Source of the DNA: an uncultured Muribaculaceae bacterium
GTDB lineage: Bacteria > Bacteroidota > Bacteroidia > Bacteroidales > Muribaculaceae
DNA: 64,000 nt
Reading direction: 5' to 3'
NCBI GenBank assembly: GCA_910586975.1
Contig: CAJUKX010000008.1
Span: forward strand, 32,671 to 96,670
The notes beneath the pieces were generated by a model. That model was not told the origin of the DNA. It saw only the letters and a program-made list of their open reading frames with translations, and did no database searches. Shown one piece after another: positions 1 to 9,110 of the stretch. The position numbers were made by a program, and so were the translations under genes. The stretch's first letter is position 1. Every line of letters starts with the position of its first letter.

Positions 1-564
1 GCGATAATCGAATATTCAAAATTGAATTCTCCTTATCTTGTGGTAATGGGTACACGCACCTCGCAACGTAAGGAGAAAGAACTTATTGGAAGCGTGACAG
101 CCGAAGTTCTCGATGCAGGACACTTCTCTGTGCTTACAGTACCCGAATCGGTTGACGCAAAGGTCAAGGCCACACCGCGCAACATCCTTTTCTTCAGCAA
201 TCTCGACCAGGAAGATATAATTGCAATGGATACGTTGTATAGGTATTTTTCAAACTCGCATGCAGAGGTCACCATCATTCATATACCGCAGCGCAGGCGT
301 TTCACTGACAAAGCAGCCGGTCGTTCGGCCATTGCGCTGAGCGAGTATTGCCGCAAGACTTTCAGCCATTTTGACTTCCAGACTGTGCCTATCTCTCCAA
401 AGACCGCTATTGAAGAACTACGCACATTGCAGGCTGAGCATAACTACGACTTGCTGGTACTGCCTAACCGCCGCAAAAACGCGCTGTCGCGTTTCTTTAA
501 CCCCGGTCTGGCGCATAAAATACTGTTTGAAGCCGACATACCGATGCTTGTAATTCCGGTATGA
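1..564 (+). CDS. Universal stress protein (UspA family), 5' end outside the window
   Basis: The reading frame is open from the first base, so the N-terminus lies upstream of the window; about 187 residues are visible. The text resembles a tandem-type universal stress protein: the end of one Usp domain (SPYLVVMGTR, then GSVTAEVLDAG, like the usual GSVTxxVL signature) followed by a second domain ending LLVLPNRRK...HKILFEADIPMLVIPV, the typical Usp C-terminal strand. Usp proteins are cytoplasmic and commonly bind ATP or respond to stress; no specific role can be read here. It converges on trkH with only 12 bases between the stop codons. A TTG at 22 could be read as a start, but the frame and Usp similarity continue upstream of it, so I treat the gene as truncated by the window. 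Confidence 0.85.
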   Translation, partial: AIIEYSKLNSPYLVVMGTRTSQRKEKELIGSVTAEVLDAGHFSVLTVPESVDAKVKATPRNILFFSNLDQEDIIAMDTLYRYFSNSHAEVTIIHIPQRRRFTDKAAGRSAIALSEYCRKTFSHFDFQTVPISPKTAIEELRTLQAEHNYDLLVLPNRRKNALSRFFNPGLAHKILFEADIPMLVIPV

Positions 565-576
565 TTCATGCAGTTA

Positions 577-2052
577 TTATTTCCAGAATGACGGTGTGAA
601 CAGCAGCAGTACAGTATATATCTCAAGACGACCTATAAGCATTAGAAAAGACATTATCCACTTGGCCAAATCGGGCATTGTGGCAAAATCATCACCGTAT
701 CCTGTGATTGATGCGCCAAAACCGGTATTGCAAAGGCAGGATAAAGATGAAAAGAACGAATCGACCGGAGGCAGACCTAAAAAAGACAGTGCTATGCCGC
801 CCGAGACAACAAGTATCATGAATATACATAGGAATGCAATGGTCTTGCGAACAATGTCCTGGCTCACTATTTTTCCATTATAACGAACTGACAACACACT
901 GTTTGGATGAATACAATGGTGTAATTCGTTATCAATAAATCTCTTCAAGTATATCACACGGTCGATTTTCGCGCCACCGCTTGTAGAGCCTGCACAACCG
1001 CCACAAAACATCATCACAAATACAAGCGCCAGAATAAATGGTTCCCACATGAAGAATCCGGGCGCCAAATATCCGGTTGATGTAAGTGTCGACACAACCT
1101 GAAATACCGAATAGAATGCAATGTCGGTAAATGATGTATATCCGGTTCTTATCAATTGTCCGACCGCAAATAATATTGAAAACACAACGATGATTCCAAT
1201 ATAGGCTTTTATCACATCATCATTTCGGAATCGCTGCCAATTTTGCAAGAAAATAGTCTTATACAGCAGAGCAAAGTTAATACCGCTCAAAAACATGAAT
1301 ATACAAATCACAATCAGAACGTATGTCGATCCGAATTCGGCTACCGATTGTGCTTTGCTTGAGTATCCGCCGGTTGATATGGTTCCAAAAGCATGACAAA
1401 TGCTGTCAAACAGATCCATCGGTCCAATCCATAACAATAAGATTAGAATAATGGTAAGCATCAGGTACATACCCCATAGAGTCATAGCTGTCTGACTTAT
1501 GCGCGGTCTTATCTTATCATGTATCACACCTGTGGCTTCGGCATTGAACATGAGCATACCACCTGAGTTGTTCAAGGCCGGAACCACAGCAAGCGTGAAA
1601 ATTATTATACCCATACCTCCCAGCCATTGCATCAGAGCCTGCCATATTATTATACCATGGCTCAACTCCGTTATCGGTATGGTCACAGAAGTCGCCCCCG
1701 TTGTCGTGAACCCCGACATTGCCTCAAAGAATGCCGAACTTATGCTTACAGGAGTATTGCTGATTATGAATGGTATCATTCCGAACAAGGAAAAGAAAAT
1801 CCACACCGAAGCAGTCAGAATAAATCCCTCCCGTTTACCCATTCTGTTCGACCTTACGGGTATCCGACGCATCAGTATTCCGCTCAAGGCTGTAAACGCG
1901 GCGGTAAAAGCAAATGCTTCCCAATCTTTTTCCTCATATATCAGGGCGGTAACTAACGGTATTACCATAAAGACTGCTTCAAGAATCAATAGCCCGCCAA
2001 TGGTATTGACGAGCATTCTGAAGTTTATCTTTTTATTCCGGGAAAGTTTCAT
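577..2052 (-). CDS. trkH: Potassium uptake protein TrkH, membrane subunit
   Basis: This is the ion-conducting subunit of the Trk K+ uptake system in the inner membrane. At 491 residues it has the family length, and hydrophobic segments run through the whole protein. The four pore-loop signatures typical of TrkH/KtrB are visible: TTTGA (about residues 116-120), STGGY (226-230), STGYL (325-329) and NTGFG (442-446), each with the filter glycine. The stop codon of trkA lies one base upstream of the ATG, so it is cotranscribed with, and probably translationally coupled to, its regulatory partner. No truncation is evident. The K+ role is family knowledge; Na+ coupling or selectivity cannot be told from the sequence. 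Confidence 0.95.
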   Translation of the reverse strand: MKLSRNKKINFRMLVNTIGGLLILEAVFMVIPLVTALIYEEKDWEAFAFTAAFTALSGILMRRIPVRSNRMGKREGFILTASVWIFFSLFGMIPFIISNTPVSISSAFFEAMSGFTTTGATSVTIPITELSHGIIIWQALMQWLGGMGIIIFTLAVVPALNNSGGMLMFNAEATGVIHDKIRPRISQTAMTLWGMYLMLTIILILLLWIGPMDLFDSICHAFGTISTGGYSSKAQSVAEFGSTYVLIVICIFMFLSGINFALLYKTIFLQNWQRFRNDDVIKAYIGIIVVFSILFAVGQLIRTGYTSFTDIAFYSVFQVVSTLTSTGYLAPGFFMWEPFILALVFVMMFCGGCAGSTSGGAKIDRVIYLKRFIDNELHHCIHPNSVLSVRYNGKIVSQDIVRKTIAFLCIFMILVVSGGIALSFLGLPPVDSFFSSLSCLCNTGFGASITGYGDDFATMPDLAKWIMSFLMLIGRLEIYTVLLLFTPSFWK

Positions 2053-2053
2053 T

Positions 2054-3388
2054 TCAAGTGAATAGGCGTTCTACTTTGTGCAAGGAGCCGGCCAAACAGA
2101 ATATCAACACCTTGTCTCCGGTCTGGAAAGTCGTATTACCCGTAACCAGCATACCTTGTCCGTTTCTTATGAGAGCGGCAAGTGTCATGTTGCGGTCAAG
2201 GTGCAGATTCTTTACTTCGGCACGAGTGATTTTTGCCCCGGGCTTCACCTCAAGCTCAGCAACCTCGGCATCTGTAAGTGCAAGGCATTTTGAGGTGTAT
2301 GAGTCGGTATCAAGCAGCAGCTGGAAGATTGTACTTGATGCGAGCAGTTTCTTATTGATAACCGATCCTATACCCAGAGCTTCGGCTTGTTGAATAAACT
2401 GTATATCTTCAACCTCGGCCACACTTTTCTTTATTCCAAATTCCTTTGCTGAAAGCGTAGTCAGGATATTTGACTCTGAACTCGGCGAAAGAGCAACGAA
2501 AGCATCGCAATCATATATGTTTGCGTCAATCAATACCTCCGGATCTCGGGCGTCTCCATGAATTATCTCGGCATTCGGGCATTTCTCAGGAAGCCATGCG
2601 CAAACATCCCTGTTGTTGTCTATTATTGTGAATTTATATCTGTCGCCAACGATGTCAAGCAGACGCACTGCTATTTTGCTGCCGCCCATTATCATCACAC
2701 GTTTGATGCGTTGCTGCACCTTACCGCAAAGTTTTATCAGATCATCTATATGTTCACGTGTGCAGGTTATATACAGCACATCTCCTGCAAGCATATAGTC
2801 ATTACCGCGAGGTATGATAGTCTCGTGGTTACGTCTTATCGCTGATACATGGAAATGCCCGGTTGTGGTAGCGAATTCTTTTAATTGCATACCGGCCAAC
2901 GGCGCATTCTCGCGAATACGTACTCCCACCAGTATTATCTGTCCTTCATGAAGTTCAAACCAATTTCTCACCCATGAGTGTTCCAAAGCGGTATTAATCT
3001 CGCGAGCTGCAAGATATTCCGGATAAATAAGGCGGTCAACACCCATTCGGGTCATTGCATCCTTATTTGCCGGATCCATGAATCCATAGTGCGAGATACG
3101 TGCTACAGTAGTTTGAGCTCCAAGACTTTTGGCGATAGAACACGATACAAGGTTGGTTGACTCCGATGGTGTAACGGCTATAAATAAATCGGCTTTCCCG
3201 GTATGAGCATCTTTCAGTGTATAGAATGATGTAGGACTTCCTTTCACTGTCATCAGATTGTATGACGAGTCAAGAATGTCAAGTTTATCACCGTCCTCAT
3301 CAATCACTATAATATCCTGCTCCTCATACGAAAGCAATTTGGCAAGGTGGGTGCCTACTTCGCCGGCACCGGCAATCACTATTTTCAT
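2054..3388 (-). CDS. trkA: Trk system potassium transport regulatory protein TrkA
   Basis: TrkA is a peripheral cytoplasmic NAD(H)-binding protein that gates TrkH. The 444 residues show the duplicated RCK layout: a first Rossmann fold starting GAGEVG (residues 7-12), a TrkA-C domain, a second Rossmann-like fold (IMGGSKIA, a degenerate glycine motif) and a second TrkA-C domain at the end. This matches the usual length of two-RCK TrkA proteins. The gene sits between dxs (7 bases upstream) and trkH (1 base downstream) in a leftward operon, an order I recall from other Bacteroidales. The loss of the classic GxGxxG in the second half is common in TrkA and suggests only one high-affinity nucleotide site. 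Confidence 0.95.
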   Translation of the reverse strand: MKIVIAGAGEVGTHLAKLLSYEEQDIIVIDEDGDKLDILDSSYNLMTVKGSPTSFYTLKDAHTGKADLFIAVTPSESTNLVSCSIAKSLGAQTTVARISHYGFMDPANKDAMTRMGVDRLIYPEYLAAREINTALEHSWVRNWFELHEGQIILVGVRIRENAPLAGMQLKEFATTTGHFHVSAIRRNHETIIPRGNDYMLAGDVLYITCTREHIDDLIKLCGKVQQRIKRVMIMGGSKIAVRLLDIVGDRYKFTIIDNNRDVCAWLPEKCPNAEIIHGDARDPEVLIDANIYDCDAFVALSPSSESNILTTLSAKEFGIKKSVAEVEDIQFIQQAEALGIGSVINKKLLASSTIFQLLLDTDSYTSKCLALTDAEVAELEVKPGAKITRAEVKNLHLDRNMTLAALIRNGQGMLVTGNTTFQTGDKVLIFCLAGSLHKVERLFT

Positions 3389-3395
3389 TGACGTT

Positions 3396-5318
3396 TTAAT
3401 GCCTGTTTGCGACCCTCAATATGGCCTCGTAAATACTGTTGGTATCAAAGCCACACATTGTCTTAAGTTCTGCGGGAGAGCCATGGGTTATAAAGGAATC
3501 AGGTATACCAAGACGTATTATTTTCTGGTTATAGCCGTGCGATGTCATCCATTCGGCCACAGCACCACCTAATCCTCCGTTTACCGTACCATCTTCAACA
3601 GTTATTATAGGACAGGATTTTTCAGCTACCTCCTTAAGAATGTCTTCATCAAGAGGTTTGAGGAAAATCATATCGTAGTGAGCTGCATTTACACCTTCTT
3701 TATGTGCCATTTCTACAGCATCCTTTACGCTGTCGCGGAGCGTACCTATAGAAATTACAGCTACATCCTGCCCGTCTGTCACTTTAACGCCACGACCCAC
3801 TTCGATTGAATGCATGGGAGTGCGCCACCGGGCCGAATTGCCGTTACCTCGCGGATAGCGTATTGCAAACGGCCCTAAATCATTGTTTGCAGCGGTGAAC
3901 ATCAGATTTCGCAAGGTCGATTCGTCTGCAGGAGCAGCCACAATCAGATTGGGAATTGAACGCAGATATGCCAAGTCAAGGGCTCCGTGATGTGTTACTC
4001 CGTCTTCGCCTACAATTCCGGCACGGTCGATACACAAGGTTACGGGGAGCTTCTGTATAGCAACGTCGTGGATTATATGGTCGTATGCCCTTTGCAGGAA
4101 GCTTGAGTATATGGCTACGAAAGGTCGCATGCCATCTTTGGCCAGGCCGCCGGCAAAAGTAACCGCATGACCTTCAGAAATACCTACGTCAAACACGCGT
4201 GCCGGCAATTTAGCCTGCATTATTTCCATTGATGTTCCCGACGACATCGCCGCGGTTATACCTACTATACGCTTGTCTTTTTCAGCAAGTTCAAGCAAAG
4301 TATGGCCGAAAACTTCCTGATATTTCACGGGTGAATTATCATTTGTTGTTTTATCGCAAGCTCTTACTCCTGTTTCCGGCTCAAATTTACCCGGTGCATG
4401 CCACTTCCAGGGTTCAGCCTCAGCCGGAGCATAACCTTTACCCTTGATTGTGCGGAGATGAAGCAACCGCGGGCCTTCCATATCGCGTATATCTGTCAGT
4501 ACTTGTACTATTTTGACTACATCGTGCCCGTCAAATGGACCGAAATATCTGATATTCAAGCCTTCGAATATATTCTGTTGATGTACAAGCAACGATTTCA
4601 AGCTATTGTTGAAACGTAATATAGCACCTTTTCCTCTTTCATTTACGAGTCGGGCTTTACGTAACATACGGTACAAACCGTATCTGAATTTATTATACCC
4701 GGGTGAAGTAGTAAGATGTGCGAGATATGAATTCAACGAACCGACGTTGCGGTCAATCGACATATCATTGTCGTTCAAGACTATCAGCAGATTGTTGGGC
4801 GTATTGGCGGCATTGTTTATACCTTCAAAAGCAAGGCCTCCGCTTACCGAAGCATCGCCTATGATAGCCACTACGTTTCTTTTTTCTTTATTCAGGCGGG
4901 CTGCCACAGCCATACCGAGAGCCGCGCTTATCGAGTTTGACGCGTGGCCGGCAGTGAATGTATCATATTCGCTCTCTTCCGGATTAGGGAAACCGCTTAT
5001 TCCGCCGAGTTTTCTATTGGTGAAGAACTTGTCGCGTCGTCCGGTAAGCAACTTGTGTCCGTATGCCTGATGGCCTACGTCCCATACCAGACGATCGTAT
5101 GGGGTGTCAAATACATAATGCAATGCCACGGTCATCTCAACCGCACCCATACTCGACGCGAAATGCCCGGGATTCACAGAGCATGTCTCGATAAGGAACT
5201 TGCGTATTTCATCACAAAGCTGCGGCAGCTGATTTACCGAAAGTTTCCTTAAGTCAGCCGGACAATTTATATTATCAAGCAACAAATATTCGTTGCCTGC
5301 ATGATTATTTTTTCCCAT
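3396..5318 (-). CDS. dxs: 1-deoxy-D-xylulose-5-phosphate synthase
   Basis: Dxs condenses pyruvate and glyceraldehyde 3-phosphate, using thiamine diphosphate, into DXP, the first step of the MEP isoprenoid pathway and a precursor for thiamine and pyridoxal phosphate. I place the start at the ATG at 5318 (MGKNNHAGNE), giving 640 residues; the frame stays open 12 codons upstream but family similarity does not. Visible motifs are VGHQAYGHK (about 81-89), the TPP/Mg motif beginning GDA at 154 and followed by NN, and the transketolase pyrimidine and C-terminal domains. The start overlaps the end of the small upstream membrane-protein gene by 14 bases. trkA follows after 7 bases. Confidence 0.96.
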   Translation of the reverse strand: MGKNNHAGNEYLLLDNINCPADLRKLSVNQLPQLCDEIRKFLIETCSVNPGHFASSMGAVEMTVALHYVFDTPYDRLVWDVGHQAYGHKLLTGRRDKFFTNRKLGGISGFPNPEESEYDTFTAGHASNSISAALGMAVAARLNKEKRNVVAIIGDASVSGGLAFEGINNAANTPNNLLIVLNDNDMSIDRNVGSLNSYLAHLTTSPGYNKFRYGLYRMLRKARLVNERGKGAILRFNNSLKSLLVHQQNIFEGLNIRYFGPFDGHDVVKIVQVLTDIRDMEGPRLLHLRTIKGKGYAPAEAEPWKWHAPGKFEPETGVRACDKTTNDNSPVKYQEVFGHTLLELAEKDKRIVGITAAMSSGTSMEIMQAKLPARVFDVGISEGHAVTFAGGLAKDGMRPFVAIYSSFLQRAYDHIIHDVAIQKLPVTLCIDRAGIVGEDGVTHHGALDLAYLRSIPNLIVAAPADESTLRNLMFTAANNDLGPFAIRYPRGNGNSARWRTPMHSIEVGRGVKVTDGQDVAVISIGTLRDSVKDAVEMAHKEGVNAAHYDMIFLKPLDEDILKEVAEKSCPIITVEDGTVNGGLGGAVAEWMTSHGYNQKIIRLGIPDSFITHGSPAELKTMCGFDTNSIYEAILRVANRH

Positions 5319-5484
5319 TTCTGATATACTTTTTATATACAGGAACGAAAACAATTATTGCCGAAGCCACGATTACGAATGCCAAATATGGTGTAAATTG
5401 CTTGTTTGAAACAATTAACAGACATACAGTGACCAGCCAGGCCACAAAAAGCAATGCTATCCTTATTTTAATCGTGGTTTTCAT
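5305..5484 (-). CDS. Small two-helix membrane protein upstream of dxs
   Basis: This is a 59-residue protein of unknown function. After a basic N-terminus (MKTTIKIR) there are two hydrophobic segments, about residues 9-25 and 32-50, and a basic tail (KKYIRNGKK), which predicts a hairpin in the inner membrane with both ends cytoplasmic. The ATG at 5484 is chosen because the promoter -7 element ends only five bases before it, so longer starts would lie inside the promoter. Its end overlaps dxs by 14 bases, which suggests coupled translation. I cannot name a family. It could be a real small membrane protein or a leader for dxs; the clean hydrophobic pattern favours the former. Confidence 0.6.
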   Translation of the reverse strand: MKTTIKIRIALLFVAWLVTVCLLIVSNKQFTPYLAFVIVASAIIVFVPVYKKYIRNGKK

Positions 5485-5489
5485 TAATG

Positions 5490-5521
5490 CAAAGTTACAG
5501 TTAATTTTTATCTTTTGCAAA
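5490..5521 (-). promoter_or_regulatory. Bacteroidota-type promoter of the dxs-trkA-trkH operon
   Basis: On the minus strand, TTTG (5521-5518) is followed by 20 bases and then TAACTTTG (5497-5490), an exact match to the Bacteroidota -33/-7 pattern. The -7 box ends five bases before the ATG of the small membrane protein, so the transcript would be leaderless or nearly so for that gene and would give dxs a leader of about 165 bases. Confidence 0.75.
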
Positions 5522-5572
5522 TGTTATAAGGTACTTCGATATTAAAAGTGCCATGCAAAAAAGCTATTCACG

Positions 5573-5604
5573 TTTGCATAAATTAAGAATAATGAGTAAT
5601 TTTG
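5573..5604 (+). promoter_or_regulatory. Promoter of panC
   Basis: TTTG at 5573-5576, 20 bases, then TAATTTTG at 5597-5604 match the Bacteroidota promoter pattern exactly. It lies 29 bases before the panC ATG at 5634, which argues against the longer reading that begins at 5553. Confidence 0.75.
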
Positions 5605-5633
5605 CGGCTGATTTAAATAAATCATTTTTGAAA

Positions 5634-6494
5634 ATGGAAATCATTTCAACAGTTGCCGGTCTGCGCCAAGCTGTGGCCAACGCCAAAGCAAAAGGCCTTT
5701 CTGTAGGTCTTGTACCCACCATGGGCGCTTTACATGCCGGTCACATTTCGCTCATAGAGCGTGCGCGCCGCGAATGTGGATTCGTGGTTGTAAGTGTTTT
5801 TGTAAATCCAACTCAGTTTAATAACCAGAACGATCTGGCTACTTATCCGCGTACAGTTGAGGCTGACTGCGAGAAGCTGGAGCAGGCCAATGTGGATGTG
5901 GCTTTCATCCCTACAGTAGAAGAAGTTTATCCCGAGCCCGACACCCGTGTTTTTGATCTCGGCTCTGTCGCCGAAGTAATGGAAGGCGCCATGCGTCCGG
6001 GGCATTTCAACGGTGTGGCTCAGGTAGTTAGCAAACTGTTTGACTTCGTTCAACCCGACAAGGCTTATTTCGGTGAAAAAGACTACCAGCAGATTGCCGT
6101 GATACGCCGCATGGTTGAGCTTGAAGGATTCAAACTCGAGATTGTCCCTTGCCCCATTGTCCGCGAAGCCGATGGCCTTGCCATGAGTTCGCGCAACGTA
6201 AGGCTTACTCCCGAGCAGCGCGAAATCGCACCGTTGATTCATCAGACCCTCGTTGACAACGCAAGCCTTTCTCTCCACGGACTCGACCTGGATTCATTGC
6301 GCGACATGGTGGTTGAAGAAATCAATGCCATCGACGGTATGGAAGTAGAATATTACGAGATTGTTGATGCAAAAACGCTTCTCCCCGTACATTCATGGAG
6401 TGAGGTATCTGAAAATGGAATTGTAGGATGTATCACCGTGTGGATGGGTGATGTACGTCTGATTGACAATATAAAGTACCCGGAACAAAAATGA
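5634..6494 (+). CDS. panC: Pantothenate synthetase (pantoate--beta-alanine ligase)
   Basis: PanC joins pantoate and beta-alanine with ATP to make pantothenate, the vitamin precursor of coenzyme A. The 286-residue product begins MEIISTVAGL. It shows VPTMGALHAGH (about 28-37, the HIGH-type nucleotide motif), the FVNPTQF strand, FGEKDYQQ and the SSRN segment (MSSRNVRL) of the family. The start at 5634 fits both the family N-terminus and the promoter just upstream. The last four bases overlap the start of panD (ATGA), so the two consecutive pathway enzymes are translationally coupled: PanD supplies the beta-alanine used here. Confidence 0.96.
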   Translation: MEIISTVAGLRQAVANAKAKGLSVGLVPTMGALHAGHISLIERARRECGFVVVSVFVNPTQFNNQNDLATYPRTVEADCEKLEQANVDVAFIPTVEEVYPEPDTRVFDLGSVAEVMEGAMRPGHFNGVAQVVSKLFDFVQPDKAYFGEKDYQQIAVIRRMVELEGFKLEIVPCPIVREADGLAMSSRNVRLTPEQREIAPLIHQTLVDNASLSLHGLDLDSLRDMVVEEINAIDGMEVEYYEIVDAKTLLPVHSWSEVSENGIVGCITVWMGDVRLIDNIKYPEQK

Positions 6495-6838
6495 ATATAG
6501 AAGTTCTGAAATCCAAAATCCATCGTGTTACTGTCACTGAGTCGCGACTTGACTACATAGGCAGCATAACAATTGATGAGGATTTGCTTGATGCAGCCAA
6601 TATTATTGCCGGCGAGCGCGTATACATTGTAAACAACAATAACGGTGCTCGACTCGACACATACACAATCCCAGGCCCTCGTGGCAGCGGAGTGATTTGT
6701 CTTAACGGTGCGGCTGCCCGTCTGGTTCAGCCCGGCGATATAGTAATTATAATGTCATACGCAAGCATGCCTTTTGAAGAGGCACGCAATTTCAAGCCCA
6801 CTGTAATCTTCCCCGATACAGCAACTAACAAGCTATAA
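6491..6838 (+). CDS. panD: Aspartate 1-decarboxylase (pyruvoyl enzyme precursor)
   Basis: PanD decarboxylates aspartate to beta-alanine for pantothenate synthesis. The 115-residue product has the expected length. The self-processing site is visible as Y22-I23-G24-S25: cleavage between Gly24 and Ser25 turns the serine into the catalytic pyruvoyl group. The conserved GAAARL segment is also present. The gene overlaps panC by four bases, and ffh begins 13 bases after the stop codon, so the operon continues into protein export and folate genes. Confidence 0.96.
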   Translation: MNIEVLKSKIHRVTVTESRLDYIGSITIDEDLLDAANIIAGERVYIVNNNNGARLDTYTIPGPRGSGVICLNGAAARLVQPGDIVIIMSYASMPFEEARNFKPTVIFPDTATNKL

Positions 6839-6851
6839 CACTGAATCATAT

Positions 6852-8219
6852 ATGTTTGAAAAACTCAGCGACAGGCTCGAACGGAGCTTTAAAATACTTA
6901 AAGGCCAAGGCAAAATTACAGAAATAAACGTTGCCGAAACTCTTAAGGATGTACGCCGTGCATTGATTGATGCCGATGTCAACTACAAGGTGGCCAAAAC
7001 CTTCACCGACACCGTAAAGCAAAAAGCTCTCGGTCAGAATGTGCTCACTGCCATCAAGCCAAGCGAACTCATGGTCAAAATTGTCCATGACGAACTTACC
7101 ACACTTATGGGTGGCGACACATCCGGCATCAACCTCAAGGATCGTCCTGCCATCATACTTATGTCAGGTCTTCAGGGTTCAGGTAAGACTACTTTCTCAG
7201 GTAAACTTGCAAAGAAACTCAAGAGTGAGAAAGCTCTTCGCCCGCTTCTGGTAGCATGCGACGTTTACCGTCCTGCGGCTATTGACCAGCTTAAGGTACT
7301 CGGACAGTCTATAGATGTGCCTGTTTTCACAATAGAAGGCTCAAAAAATCCGGTAGAAATCGCTAAAAAATCGCTTGAGTTCGCCAAACAGAACCATAAC
7401 GACCTCGTTATCATTGATACCGCCGGCCGTCTTGCGGTTGACGAGCAGATGATGGTCGAGATTGAAAATATCAAGAATGCCATCAAGCCGAGCGAAACAT
7501 TGTTTGTTGTTGATGCAATGACCGGTCAGGATGCTGTGAACACAGCCCGTACGTTCAACGAACGTCTTGACTTTGATGGAGTTGTGCTCACCAAGCTCGA
7601 TGGTGACACCCGTGGTGGTGCCGCGCTCTCAATCCGCACTGTTGTCAACAAGCCTATCAAATTTGTCGGTACAGGCGAAACACTCGACGGCATAGACGTC
7701 TTCCATCCCTCGCGTATGGCCGACCGAATCCTCGGCATGGGTGATATTGTTTCTCTTGTAGAAAAAGCTCAGCAGCAGTTCGATGAGAAAGAAGCTGAAG
7801 AACTTGCACGCAAGCTGCGTAAGAATCAATATACTTTTGTTGACTTCTACAAGCAGATTCAGCAGATCAAGAAGATGGGTAACATCAAGGATCTTGCAGC
7901 CATGATTCCCGGTCTTGGAAAAGCCATTAAGGATATTGATGTTCCCGATGATGCATTCAAGGGCGTTGAAGCCATCATCAACTCGATGACTGTATATGAA
8001 CGTGAACATCCCGAAGTCATCAAGGGCACACGCGTAAAACGTATTGCCATGGGTTCGGGAACTACCATTCAAGAAGTCAATCGTCTGCTCAAACAATTCC
8101 AGCAGACACGCGAGATGATGCGCAAGGTTGGCTCTATGAAGGGTCCGATGGGTGCTATGAGCGCCATGAAAGGTATGAGAGGGCTGAAAGGCATGCCCGG
8201 AATGCCTGGATTAAAATAA
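6852..8219 (+). CDS. ffh: Signal recognition particle protein Ffh
   Basis: Ffh is the GTPase of the signal recognition particle. With 4.5S RNA it binds signal peptides and delivers ribosomes to FtsY at the membrane. The 455 residues contain the N domain (about 1-90), the G domain with GLQGSGKTT (106-114), DTAGR (189-193) and TKLDG, and the C-terminal methionine-rich M domain, which ends in a tail packed with Met, Gly and Lys. The gene is complete. It follows panD by 13 bases and precedes folD by 18, so it is probably cotranscribed with both. No 4.5S RNA gene is visible nearby. Confidence 0.97.
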   Translation: MFEKLSDRLERSFKILKGQGKITEINVAETLKDVRRALIDADVNYKVAKTFTDTVKQKALGQNVLTAIKPSELMVKIVHDELTTLMGGDTSGINLKDRPAIILMSGLQGSGKTTFSGKLAKKLKSEKALRPLLVACDVYRPAAIDQLKVLGQSIDVPVFTIEGSKNPVEIAKKSLEFAKQNHNDLVIIDTAGRLAVDEQMMVEIENIKNAIKPSETLFVVDAMTGQDAVNTARTFNERLDFDGVVLTKLDGDTRGGAALSIRTVVNKPIKFVGTGETLDGIDVFHPSRMADRILGMGDIVSLVEKAQQQFDEKEAEELARKLRKNQYTFVDFYKQIQQIKKMGNIKDLAAMIPGLGKAIKDIDVPDDAFKGVEAIINSMTVYEREHPEVIKGTRVKRIAMGSGTTIQEVNRLLKQFQQTREMMRKVGSMKGPMGAMSAMKGMRGLKGMPGMPGLK

Positions 8220-8237
8220 TACCTAATATCAGATCGT

Positions 8238-9110
8238 ATGCAACTTATTGATGGAAAACAGACTGCCGCCAATATAAAGGCGGAAATAGCCGAAATAGTA
8301 TCAGCTCGTGTGGCTCAGGGACATCGCCGTCCGCATCTCGTCGCAGTTCTTGTTGGTCACGACGGTGGCAGCGAGACTTATGTAGCCAACAAGGCCAAAG
8401 CTTGCGAGGCATGTGGCTTTGACTCTACAATAATACGCCGCGAGGACGATGTTACCGAAGCCGAGCTTCTTGATCTCATTGATAAGCTGAACAAGGATTC
8501 AAACGTCGACGGCTTTATCATTCAGCTTCCTCTGCCTGCGCACATCAACGAGCAGAAAATTACAGAAGCGATCCTTCCGTCCAAGGACGTAGACGGCTTC
8601 CATCCCGTAAATGTGGGTCGCCAGTCAATCGGTCTGCCCTGTTTCCACTCGGCTACCCCGGCCGGTATTGTAGAACTTCTCAAGCGCTACAATGTACCTA
8701 CCCGTGGCAAAAACTGTGTTATAATCGGTCGAAGCAATATAGTGGGTAAACCACTCGCAGCCCTTATGATGCAAAAAGGTGTGGATGCCACAACAACTGT
8801 ATGCCACTCGGCTACCGAGAACCTTGCTGAAATTACCCGCAAGGCAGATATTATTATCGCAGCTCTCGGTCGTCCCGGCTTCGTTACCGCTGATATGGTT
8901 AAAGAAGGTGCTACAGTAATAGATGTAGGCACTACCCGCGTTCCCGATAGCTCAAGGAAGTCCGGATTCAGACTTTGCGGAGATGTCGATTTTGAGAATG
9001 TAGCACCTAAATGCGCATTCATCACCCCGGTTCCGGGCGGTGTAGGACCAATGACAATAGTATCCCTGATGCAGAATACCCTCCGGGCCGCTCTCGGCGA
9101 GATATATTGA
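8238..9110 (+). CDS. folD: Bifunctional methylenetetrahydrofolate dehydrogenase/cyclohydrolase
   Basis: FolD interconverts 5,10-methylene-, methenyl- and 10-formyl-tetrahydrofolate, feeding purine and formyl-Met synthesis. The 290-residue protein has the catalytic Tyr48 and Lys52 in YVANK, the QLPLP segment (96-100), and the NADP-binding motif GRSNIVGKP (164-172), followed by the C-terminal GGVGPMT signature. Its stop codon shares one base with the ATG of the next gene (TGATG), so the CapA-like gene is translationally coupled to it. In this genome the enzyme would also work with the C1 units released by the glycine cleavage system encoded about 6 kb downstream. Confidence 0.96.
   Translation: MQLIDGKQTAANIKAEIAEIVSARVAQGHRRPHLVAVLVGHDGGSETYVANKAKACEACGFDSTIIRREDDVTEAELLDLIDKLNKDSNVDGFIIQLPLPAHINEQKITEAILPSKDVDGFHPVNVGRQSIGLPCFHSATPAGIVELLKRYNVPTRGKNCVIIGRSNIVGKPLAALMMQKGVDATTTVCHSATENLAEITRKADIIIAALGRPGFVTADMVKEGATVIDVGTTRVPDSSRKSGFRLCGDVDFENVAPKCAFITPVPGGVGPMTIVSLMQNTLRAALGEIY

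Noticed and set aside
1499..2065. A 188-codon open frame opposite trkH
   Set aside because: It mirrors the membrane-protein sequence of trkH in antisense and has no promoter or family match.
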